From contig NC_051105.1 in assembly GCF_901709675.1 (NCBI RefSeq), forward strand, positions 14,201,604 to 14,265,603: 64,000 nucleotides of DNA. The letters are read 5' to 3'. Below the pieces are notes generated by a model, which was not told where the DNA came from, searched no databases, and was given only the letters and a program-made list of their open reading frames with translations. The stretch comes from Syngnathus acus (taxonomy: Eukaryota > Chordata > Actinopteri > Syngnathiformes > Syngnathidae). Below, piece by piece: positions 48,334-60,300 of the stretch. The translations under genes and the position numbers were made by a program. Numbering within the stretch: position 1 is the first letter of the stretch; each line of letters opens with the position of its first letter.

Positions 48334-51300
48334 AAATTGGGTGCGTATTATACATGGGTACAGGCTTTTTTCCAGCATCAACATGCCATTTTTAGGGTGC
48401 GTATTATACATGGGGGCGCATTATACACGGAAAAAAACGGTATGTTTGCAGAGCTCCTTCATCTCTGTCAATAAACGTGTTAATAAAAGGTATGCGTCCC
48501 CAAAGAACCATCTCTTTCCTGACAAGCCTCTTTGTGTATATTCTCTTACAAATGATAATTAAACATTATAATACCTGCTGCTTATAGTCCTGTGCGGCTT
48601 TATATGAAGAAAAAAAAGGTTTTCCCCTAATTTTAGCTGGTGCGCCTTATAGTCCAGAAATTACAGTAAGTCACTCTTCACTGCCAAGGAACATTTAGTT
48701 CTTGGTAATATCAATTTCTGGTAATGCGAATTTCCTATCGTCCAGGTGGGTTACATCCTAACTGCAACTCATATTTGAGGGAGGTTACCCAAAAACAGAT
48801 GAGTATGGGGGTGTGGTGGGGGAGGCATTGTTGTTTTATTTTTACACATTAATGACTCTTAAACATCGGTGCACTTAACAAAAAAAATGTCAGACTGTGA
48901 CCTATCAAGTTAGTGTAGTATTGCACTGTACTGTAGATCTTAATTTAAATTTAAAATATAATAAATAAAATTTAATAACTTCAAATTATTCAATCAACAA
49001 TGTCATAACGTGAAAATCAGAGAAGGTTTTTTGGCTTATGTAGACATCCATCCATCCATCCATTTTCTGAACCGCTTAGTCCCCACGGGGGTCACGGGAG
49101 TGCTGGAGCCTATCCCAGCCGTCATCGGGCAGTAGGCGGGGGACACCCTGAACCGGTCGCCAGCCAATCGCAGGGCACACAGAGACAAACAACCATTTGC
49201 ACTCACACCTAGGGACAATGTGGAGTCTTCAATCGGCCTACCAAGCATGTTTTTGGGATGTGGGAGGAAACCGGAGTGCCCGGAGAAAACCCACGCGGGC
49301 CCGGGGAGAACATGCAAACTCCACACGGAGGGCCGGAGGTGGAATCGAACCCGCACCCTCCTAACTGTGAGGCGGACGTGCTACCCAGTGCGCCACTGAG
49401 CCGGCTTATGTAGACATGTTTTTATTTATTTGTCTTGGTAAGGCAGTTGAAAGAAGATAAGGGTAGACTCGCCTGAATTGTGTAAGGGCAGCGTGGGTTT
49501 GATTTGCATCCCATCTGGCATCAGAATGTGTTCATTGGGAGACTGCTGTCTGCCCTGCTCCATCAACAGATACAATAACTCTTTAGTCCCCCTGGCCATC
49601 AGACTGTACAACAGCTTTCAATGATGACTGGAGACAATAGACGGACAAATGTACTGCTCCCTAGACACTGTCTGTTTTGATTGTAAATTTTCAATTCTCT
49701 TTCTGTAGATACAGTCAAACCTCGGTTTTCGACCACAATCCGTTCCAGAAGGTGGTTCGAGAAGCGAATCGTTCGAATTCTATTCTATCTATTTTTCCCA
49801 TTACAAATAATGGGAAAAAAATTTAATCCGTTCCAAGACAACAAAAAAACGCCTTTTTTAAGCATGTTTTCATTTGTGCATTTTTGTTCAATCGCGCAAA
49901 TGCAGCGCACCGCTGAACGCGCAATCGTAGCGCGCCGCCGACCGCGCAACTGCACCGCGCTGGTCGCATTATTGTGACAGAGCCGTCGCTGAAATTTAGA
50001 AAATATTTTTAAAGTCCTGATGTACTTTCCAAGATTTAAGTGGACCTCAGTGCGCAGGGAGCTTAATTTGGTCCAATCGCGCAACCGCAGCGCGCCGGGC
50101 ACTCACTGTCGCATTGCTTTAAGAGCGTCTTTTAGGATGGCTTTACTGCTCCCACTTGCTTTCTTTAGATGCATGATTAGGGGTTAATACAATCCTCAAA
50201 GTAACAAAAATACAATAACAACGGACTCAGTCGGCATCCGGACCGTGCGGTCGGGTTTTCTAAGGGCCTCTCGGCTCATCTCGCGAGGTTCGACCTCCGA
50301 AATTTGTTCGACAACCGAGGCAAAAATATCTCGGATTTTTCGTTCGAATTCCGATTTGTTCGAGAACCGGGACATTTGAAAACCGAGGTTTGACTGTATT
50401 TTAATTAGCATTTACAAGGATGAGAACTTTGTGCGGATTTCCGTGTTTTTTCCGTCGAAAGTATAATTTTCGTGAAATCCGTTGAGAAAAAACGGGGGGT
50501 TTATGGAAGCGGCAACGTTAGTCTTGGTGACTCGCGAGCATTCGCCCGGCCGCCGCGACGGCATCTTTTGGCACATCTCAAGGCAAAATTAGTTAAACTG
50601 TGAATATAGAAATCGGCTTGCCTCTGTAAACCTAACTCACTGGCAGCAGTGATGCGACAACAATCCGCCTTATTTTCGGCAGCATTTTGGCGCTACTTTC
50701 GTCACATCATTTCCACTTGTGAACTTAACTTACGCGGAGAACTAGTGTTTTTACACCGCCACAATGTGAATTGTTGTCATCACTTGTAGACGAGTTATTT
50801 AGTTAGATAGATCTAGGGCCTACTCAGCAAAGGGTTTTGCCAGCATGAGGATTGTGGCAGGGAAATAGACAAGATGAACGGGATCAAGAACTGCTTCAGA
50901 TGAGCATGGCTCGAGAGCAGCGTCATCGTACAACTCGGAACATAGTCCGTAACCACGTGCCTGATGGAACATATCCATAAAGTAGATGTCCCGGGGAAGG
51001 TTTTGTGTATTTTCTGTCAAGATATGATCAGCTATGGAGGTCGCGGCGCTAGGAACATTATGGAGCACATGGAAACAAAAAAACACAAAGGTACTTTTGT
51101 ACTTTTACAATCATGTGGGTTTAGAACGGGTGGGCAAACCTTTTGACTTGCGGGCCAAATTGGGTTCTAAATTTTGACCGGGGGCTGAACCAGGAGCAGA
51201 TCGATGTAGTGTTTGTGTGAATATAAACGACATGTAAAGGTCATTGCATAAAAGGTTTTGGCCTTTAGTAGGTAGTAAAGCGTGGATATTCAAAAAAGCT

Positions 51301-54300
51301 TTTTGAAAACAAATGCATTTGTTAACGGCATTAAAAAAAATATTTCACCAAAAAACTACGATCAATGATTCTCATTAAATACGACACTGTTATTATGAAT
51401 AACAATTTCCATCACTTCAGCGCCTTCAGGTCAGATTTATGAAAGATGTTTATCTATTGAGGCGAAATCACATCAAACAACAAACATTCTGAACAAATAC
51501 ATCATCTTGAAGAATCAGTAAAAGAATACATCTAAATAAAGTAATAAAGAAATCAAAACGGCAACACGGTGACAGATATCTGAAAATCAGAGCAGAGCGT
51601 TAACTCACAAACACCTGGTGACAGTGGTGAGGAAACGGGAAACACTTCGTAAAGTGGGCCTTAAGAACATTAAAAGTTAAGATCAGTTGCAAACATGTGG
51701 TGCATCAATGTCCTTGAGCATCCTGCATTGTTTGGAAATGAGAACGGTCGCTAGTTTCAATCCCTGCTATTTGTACAAATTATGTTCAAAATGCATTTTG
51801 TTATGTACAACAAACTAGAGAAACTCCCCTTCATTTTCAGTGGGAATAGTGTTGTTGGTCTCCCTTTTTTGCTAGTGGAGTCTGGAGTAAAATTTGTTGT
51901 GGCAATTCTTAGGATAGAGCCGAGGTGTTGGTCTGTTAACCTAGATCTGTGACGGGCTTTGTTGACGTTCATGTGGCTGAACGTCTGCTCACACACGTAG
52001 GTCGAGCCAAATTGTCCACTCTTTTGAACACCCGGCACTCAGTGTCCACCTTTCTTTTTCTTGGGCCACTCATTTTAATGGAAGGATTCCAGGGGAAGGT
52101 TTGTGGGTGGCCATAGCGTAAAATTGTATCTGAAACCTCAGTGCGCGAATTACAAGAATGCTGACGTATCAGCCCACACTCGAAATTCAGCACTGATAGA
52201 AATACAGCGCGGAGGGCGCCGGGTCCGGTCCATACTATTGAGTACGTACACGCACTTAAAGTTAAGTTAAAGTCCCAATGATCATCACACACACATGTGG
52301 GTGTGGTGAAATTTGTCCTCTCCATTTAACCCATCCCCATGTGATTTTGATCCATCCCCTGGGGGAGAGGGGAGCAGTGAGCAGCAGCGGTGCCGCTCAT
52401 TTGGTGATCTAACCCCCCAATTCCAACCCTTAATGCCAAGCAGGGAGGCAATGGGTCCAATTTTTATAGTCTTTGGCCTGACCCAGCCGGGGTTTGAACC
52501 CACAAACTTCCAATCTCAGGGTGGACACTCAACCACTAGGCCACTGAGCTTGTGAGTGTGCACTGAGCTTTCTGACACGGCTTCCGGGAGTAAATGTGCG
52601 GGCGGGCGTTTCCCCATCTACTGGGGAAACGCAGTCATTGCAGGCAAAATGACCAAAAAAAATGTTTAATAATACAATTTGTTCAGGTTTGACGGGCCGG
52701 ATTAAACAGCCGCGTGGGCCGGATGTGGCCCGTGGGCTGTAGTTTGCCTATGTCTGGTTTCGAAAGTAACATGACGTTACATGGAAGTTAATGTTACGCT
52801 ATTGTCATGATATCGTTAAAGAATTCTTTAACGATGTATGTGTGTGTGTGCGCGCGCGTGCGTGTGTGCGTTGCTATGACGTATAAATTGCTATGATATA
52901 AATTGTGCTTTGCCTTTTGGGCCATATAATCCTTGACAAGAATAATGCTATCGCAATGTTTTATTTTTTCCCCCCAGTTTGTTTTTGGTTTAATAAAGGT
53001 TTTAAATGATTGTGTGCACAATTTTGTTCAAGCAATTTGAAAACACATTTTAAGGTTGGCATTTGAATACAGTATTAATACACAGCTATATAGGGGTTAC
53101 TGAGGCTCTTTGTGGATTTTTGGCAGACTTTGACAACCTTCTTGGAGGCGAGGTGGGCGTGGAGGAGTTTGGGAAGCTTCCATTTGGTGCATGTGAAGAA
53201 ACAATCAGGTAAAATATCTATATTTTAATAGTGTGTATAATGTTACAGAAACTACAGTGCAGTGAGCATGTATTTGCCCTCTTCTCAAATCATTTTTGCA
53301 TTGTCTCATTACTTAAAGTAAGATGATCACAAAGAATATCAGACAAACAACACAAATAAACAAAATGCAAATTTTAATTAATAATTTTACTACCCTATCC
53401 AACGATGATGGGTATTTGCTCTACATGCTCGACTGGATTAAAAGCGGAAAGAATGCTGGTCAGAGGCTGTCAAGTCCATCGACTTTACGCACTCTAGCCG
53501 ACTAGCATGGCACACCTTCAACAACCTCACGGGCAAATCCAGGAAATCGCAACGTATTTGCCCCATTTCTGTCAACACCATTGCTTTGCAACTGGTAAAG
53601 AATGCGGTATACAAAACAAAAGATTGCGACGCAGCCTACCTGGTTATCAAAGAAGTGGCTGTACTCTGGAAAATACAGACGCCCCCTGGTCAAACAATCT
53701 CTGGGGAGTTCACATCAGAGGAATTTGCCAATGCTGTTCATCAACCAAAACCCGGAAAAGCCCGGGGCCTGATTCCATCTGCCCGGAGCTGATTACACAT
53801 GCCGGAGTTGTTCTGAAGTCTTTGTTAAACATGTTCTTATCTTCCTGCCTGCATACACTCAAGCTTCTCAAAATCTGGAGGAAAATGTCTGTGGTTGCTA
53901 TCCCAAAGCCGTCGAAGCCATTAGAGGATCCCAAGAGCTACAGACCTATCACTCTTTTGTGTATCCCCTTTAAGATCCTAGAGATACTAATCTTCACCTG
54001 TGTTGAACCTATCATCGATCCGATGCTTCCCAGTGAGCAAGCTGGATTCCAACGTAGGAGATCTACCGCAGATCGAGTCACTCTGTTGACTCAAGAGGTT
54101 GAGGACTGTTTCTCGGCAAAAGAAAAATCAGGTGCTGTGTTTGTAGATCTTACAGCAGCCTACAATACCGTCTGGCATCGTGGCCTTACCTGCAAGCAGA
54201 AATGGAAGCTGAAGCTTAGTACCACCAAAAGATTGATGGCTGCCTTCCATCTTTACAAAAAGGAGGCAAAACGTGATCTTAACGTACACATTACTAGCTC

Positions 54301-57300
54301 AGTGGCCTAGTGGTAGAGTGTCCGCCCTGAAACTGGAAGGTTGTGGGTTCAAACCCCGGCCGGGTCATACCAAAGACTATAAAAATGGGACCCATTGCCT
54401 CCCTGCTTGGCACTCAGCATTGAGGGTTGGAATTGGGGGGTTAGATCACCAAATGATTCCAGAGCGCGGCACCGCTGCTGCTCACTGCTCCCCTCTCCCC
54501 CAGGGGATGGATCAAAATCACACAGGGATGGGTTAAATGCAGAGGACAAATTTCACCACACCCAGTTGTGTGTGTGACGATCATTGGGACTTTAACTTTA
54601 ACGTTAATTAAGGTTCTCTACCTTTCTTTGCCAAGCCTACAAAGCGTGGCATTAAACTCTACAGAGCACTCGCGTACCGCTGTCACCAAGAGTCACTGTG
54701 TAAAAAGCTCACAACACGCGTCAGCCTCCTGTGAAGATTGGCTAGTTCAAGCTGGGGAGCTGACGGTAAGACACTCCGTACACACTCTAGCTTCGGTCTA
54801 TTCTGCCGACAAATATTGCACTCCTGTTTGGTGTCGTAGTGCTCACACCCGTTTAATAGACAAGCCAATTAACGACACTCGCGCTTAGTGACAGGTTGCC
54901 TTCGGCCCACACCAACGGACGAACTGTACACATTTGCAGGCATCCAACCATCTGAGCTCCGCGGTAAGAGAGCTCGCCGGGCACAGGAGCCCGATCACCT
55001 TCTGCACGATCGTCTTCTCTCTCCAACACCTAGAGTACACCAGCAACTCAAGTCGAGACAACCGTTTGTCCCTGCTGCAATGGAGCTGCTGAATGAAGCT
55101 GACCAGTCAGACAGCAATGTAACAACTTGGGCAGACAGCAAATGGAACATGGAATGGAAAGAAAGCTCTTCCCGACTTCGCAGATTCATTGCAGAGGCCA
55201 GCACAATACCACCAGGAATATGTTTCCCCAGACCAGCTTGGGTAAGGCTTAACCACCTTTGAACTGGTGTTGGTCTCTTCCGCTCAACCATGCACAAATG
55301 GGGATTGGCACCTACTGCAGGATGCGTGTGGCTCAGAGGAACAGACTGCAGACCATGTTATAAGATGTCAGCTGGCTAACTGACATTTGCCCCCAAATAT
55401 AACATCTACACCTTCAAAGGACCATATCGTCAATATGAAGAAGAAGATGCATAGCGAAACCAAAGTGAGTCATGGTTGGGCATGAATCTCCTGTTGCATT
55501 GTGGTCCAGTACACACTTTTTAAACCCTCCTTAATACTTTTACGCTACATAAGCCTTTCCCATTCTCTAAATAGCCATTCCCACACATTTCTTTGCATGT
55601 ATTGTACCTTTACAGTAAATAAAAGAACAAAGAAGTGATATTGTCATGTGTCTAGACTCCTGCTGCACTGGTTGGTGAGTCTTCCCTCAAGCGTGGCCGA
55701 CTGGCGCCTCCTGCGCTTGTACTCAGTCCCGTCCACAGTGACGCACATTGCTCAGAGGCACGTCCCACACTATCAGCGCTAGCGCTCATGGCTGCTGTCC
55801 CGACTCCTGGACGGCAGTGCTTTTTTCCTACGTGCGCAGCCAGCCGCGCACCCAGCGCTTGTCCTTAGTGAAGCACATTGCTCAGAGGCACACCCTGTGC
55901 TATGAGCGCTCATTGCCGCTGTTCCGACTCTTTCTGCACCGCTGTGCATTTGTCAACTATACTAGTACCGTATTTTCACAACTATAGGGTGCACATAAAG
56001 GCCTTTAATTTTCTCAAAAAACCAAGGTGCGCCTTTTAAGAAGGCGCGTATTTTGTGTGAACCAAATTCAAAAATCTGTAAAGTTGTTTTGTGTGGCTTC
56101 CGTAATATACAGGCGTAGACGTAGATCGGGACAAAAAAACCAAATCAGAGGACTAGACGTGACACGGAGTACGTACCTTTACCACCATTGTTTTGTGTGG
56201 CTTCTGCCACGTAGCTCAGGACAATAAAAACAATCACAGGACTAGACGTGTCACGTAAAGCAGTGGTCCCCAACCGCCGGGCCGCGGGCCGATACCGGTC
56301 CGTGGGTCACTTGGTACCGGGCCGCCAAGCCGCACAGAAAAAAAAAACAATTATCGACGATCAATTAATTCAGGTCAAGACACTCGTCCCGGTCACGTGA
56401 CATGTTTCCCCAGTCGAGCCCGCAAAGCTAATATGTGGCGACAGGCTAACTAACCAGGCAATGAAGCATTCAAAACTGCTTCAACACATGGAGACCAAGC
56501 ATCCTGCAATAAAAGACAAACCTTAATCACTTCGGGTGTCATTGTCTCCGATTACGTCTAGATGGGACCGGCTCGTTTCTGAGAAACAAACTCAGTGCTC
56601 CCACTAATTCAACGTAATGGTGAGTTTTATTTTTGTCATTTGTACTTGTTTTTATGTCAGTCGTATCATTTTATTTCATCGTATTTATATATTTATTATA
56701 AATGTATTATTTATTTATTTATATAAATGTATTATTTATTTATATAAATGCCGATCCGCGAAAATATTTCTGACATGTAACCGGTCCGTGGCGCAAAAAA
56801 GGTTGGGGATCACTGACGTAAAGGAGTACGTACCTTCGCCACCATTGTTTTGTGTGGCTTCCGCCACACAGAGACGTAATATACAGGCACCCGATGAACC
56901 AATCAGAGGACATTACGTTTTACGTCGAACGGGGGGGTAAACCAATCAGACGACTGGATGTAACACGTAGAGGAGTACGTACCTCCGCCACCATTGGTAA
57001 ATAAATACTATCGTTTGAGCAAAGTACGTACCTCCGCCGCCATTGATAAATACTACCGTTTGCTTCCGCCACACAGAGACGTAATAAACAGGCATAATAT
57101 GTAGCCCCGATAAACCAATCAAAGGACATTACGTTTTATGTAGATCAGGGCGGTAAACCAATCAGAGGACTTCATGTAAGACGTGGAGTGTGTACCTCCG
57201 CCGCCATTGATAAATAAATACAATCGTTTGTGCAAAGAAAACAGCATTAGGACCCTCTAAAATGGCATCAACAAAGAGACATGCTAACGAGGCACAATTC

Positions 57301-60300
57301 AAGCTTCCTGGAAAGCCGGGATCATTGCCGAAGAGCAATGTGACAACGACGAGACAATGATGAGAGAAATTGGCATGTCAGATGGCAAACTTGCCCAACT
57401 GTTTAATTTGGATACAGAAGATGAGGACTTGGACGGATTTGCGTATGAATATCGATCAACAATAATGTGAGTACAGTCGAGTACATAGTTAAACAGTAGA
57501 ATAAAGTACAACCGAACTCACTTTCTTGCTCCCGTGACATTTTGTTTTGTTTACCGTAAATCATGGCATGCATGCACCCTATGATGCGGTGCGCCCTATG
57601 TCTGTGTTAAATACAGTAATGGCACACTTACTAACTGAGACTGTGCCTTTTAGTACGGTGCAAGTAAGTAATGTGGTAATGATCAAGTAATAATGTGTTG
57701 ATAATTTCACATATATGTCACTCCTGATTATAAGTAGTACCCTCAGCCAAATTATGACAGAAACTGCGACTTATAGTCCGGAAAATACGGTAATTACTAA
57801 TTTGTCCTTTGAATCACATGCCACTTTGCTGAGGATTCCATGCGATACAGTCTAACTACAGTCTCTGCACAAGTCAGAAAGCCAGGTCTGATATGCTTGT
57901 AGCTCTTAGTGGTTGAGAATAGTGATTAGCTTCACTAGTTCGGCTGGACTGGCGCTGAGAAATGAGGGCAGCAGCGCAAAGCTTTATCTTGGTCACCAAA
58001 GTGGGTCCATTCATGCTCTGGCAACCCTGTATGATAACCGTCAAATTTAATCATTGTCGCACTATTGCACACAGCTGTTCTATGGTACAAATGTGTTGAA
58101 TATATTTTATCAAAATCAGACAGATAGTAGCATGGTTACTTGCAAAATATGCAAGTCTATCCTCACTTGCCATAAGGCACGAGTGGATTGGAAACAGTAA
58201 AACCAAGAAATGCTTGTGTTTTTGCAACCTAACTACAATGACGTCTTAAAACAACACTATAGACAAGACCAGTCGGCAAAAATTTAAATGTGCAAAAATT
58301 TTGAATGCTGATAATGCTCCCCAAAAAGACTGTGTCCTGTAATGTGAACATTTTTAGGGAGAACTGTTTTGTTTTTCTATATTGTGTAAACCTAGCATCT
58401 TAACCTTTCCATTGTTTCTGTAATCGGGGTTTGAAGCTGGGGGCAGCGTTACAGCAGACTCCTCATGTGTGGTGTGACAAGCTCCTTTGACAGCTCTTTG
58501 AGGAAGAGCCGTCGTGCATTGGTGATGCCACTCTTGAAATCTGGGTGTTGAGCTGTGAAAAAGGTGTAGGTATTCAGGTGGCCACCTCTGTGTTTGGCGC
58601 TTGCAGGTGTATGTGCCAACCATCTGGTCAGTGGTGTCGACACCTCCTTTCGTCTTCTTGTAAAATGTGATCACTTCTTTTTTCTTCGCGCTAGTTTCAT
58701 CCACTACTTTGTCGTGGTGCATCGTGCTCAGGAGCACAACAGCTTTTCCTTTCTTCCTGACATAGCGATGGTAAGGTTGTCATTGAATCCAAACTCTGTG
58801 CTGTGAACCTCCCTGGACTTGGAAGGCTTCATCAGAGGAGGGATATCTGGCTTGTTCTGGGGTAGAGTCCCCACAATGGTGAGATCCGTATCCAAGAGAT
58901 GCTACGCAAGAGGCACACTGATGAAGAAGTAGTCCATTGTTATGTTTCGACCTGTGTGTCTAAATTGACGACACAACTGCTGGACAATGGTTTCACTCAG
59001 ATTCTTCTGAACTTCTTCTCCTGGTTGTCTCCCCGTGTAAACTATGCCATCTATTGCATAGGGATGCGTGCATCACAAACCCAAAATATTTTTAGGCCGT
59101 ACTTTGCAGGCTTGCTTGGCATGTACTGTAGGAACTTGCACCTACCCTTGAAAGGCACAAGCTGTACGTCCACAGCAACACAATCACTGGGGATGAATCA
59201 CTGTCGGCAATTGACCAGAAACAGGTCCCATACATAACGAAAGGCTGCCATGTGGTCTGTTTCCAGCCGGAAGGCTCTGGTCCTTTTATCATCAAAGCGC
59301 AAGGTACGGCGAATGTCTTCAAATCTCCCAATTGACATCATGGCCTTGTACATATTATATGCGATAATACTTACCGTTTTTTTCCATGTATAATGCGCCC
59401 CCATGTATAATACGCACCCTAAAAATGGCATGTCGATGCTGGAAAAAAGCCTGTACCCATGTATGTATGCACACTGGCTCGGTTTTGCCCCTCTTATTTA
59501 TTGGTCTATTATTTATTCATCGCTCATTTTATTTTATTTATTATTTATTGTTTATGGTTTGTGCCTTCTTGTTTTTGTTTTGTGTCGCCTACTTGTATGT
59601 CTCGTCACCGTGGGATGGAGGAAACGGAATTTCGGTTTCTTTGTGTGTCTTGACATATGAAGGGATTGACAATAAAGCTGACTTTGACTTTGACTTTGAT
59701 AATACGCACCCAAATTTCGACTTTTTTTTTGTTTTTTTTGTTTTTTAAATTTTTTTTTTTTTCTTTTTTTTGAAAGTCCCAATGATCGTCACACACGCGT
59801 CTGGGTGTGGTGAAATTTGTCCTCTGCATTTGACCCATCCCCGTGTGATTTTGATCCATCCCCTGGGGGAGAGGGGAGCAGTGAGCAGCAGCGGCGCCGC
59901 GCTCGGGAATCATTTGGTGATCTAACCCCCCAATTCCAACCCTTAATGCTGAGTGCCAAGCAGGGAGGCAATGGGTCCCATTTTTATAGTCTTTGGTATG
60001 ACCCGGCCGGGTTACTTAAGTCCGTAAACATAAAATTATTTCAGAAAAAGATCATCTTTGGGAACAACCGGATGTTATTCTGCCGGTCAGTATCACTGCG
60101 CATGCAGTAGCAAACCCGATAGCAAAGAAATATGTGAGACTCTCAACGGGATCACCAATATTTGAGTGATGTTCCAGTTATTTATCACAATTATTTATTA
60201 TTATTATAATAATAATAATATATAATATATATAATAATTATTTATTTATTATTCACAATTGTCATGGTGATCTTTCTGGTGATTTCTGAACCAAGCTGGA

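Larger units (their letters stand above)
51127..52756 (-). mobile_element. GTF2IRD2/Charlie8-like hAT element
   Basis: Left CGGGTGGGCAAACC and right ...GTAGTTTGCCTATGTCTG. Flanking 8-mers GTTTAGAA (51119-51126) and GTTTCGAA (52757-52764) differ at one base. Contains a transposase C-terminus and a nested SINE. Confidence 0.85.
55968..57790 (+). mobile_element. Pogo-like element with deleted transposase
   Basis: Left CCGTATTTTCACAACTATAG, right ...TTATAGTCCGGAAAATACGG, TA flanks. The body has repeated GTACGTACCTCCGCC and AACCAATCAGAGGAC blocks (56110-57200). It holds a hAT (56261-56815) and a fused transposase remnant (57262-57470). Confidence 0.85.

Noticed and set aside
50964-51146. Host zinc-finger gene exon
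   Set aside because: The C-x2-C...H...H finger lies between hAT ends and lacks splice context; it fits a transposase remnant.
54295-54370. tRNA gene
   Set aside because: A and B boxes are present but there is no cloverleaf-compatible 3' half; it is the head of a SINE found in several copies.
57262-57470. Small host gene with acidic C-terminus
   Set aside because: The two parts are in different frames and lie inside a TA-flanked pogo-like element.
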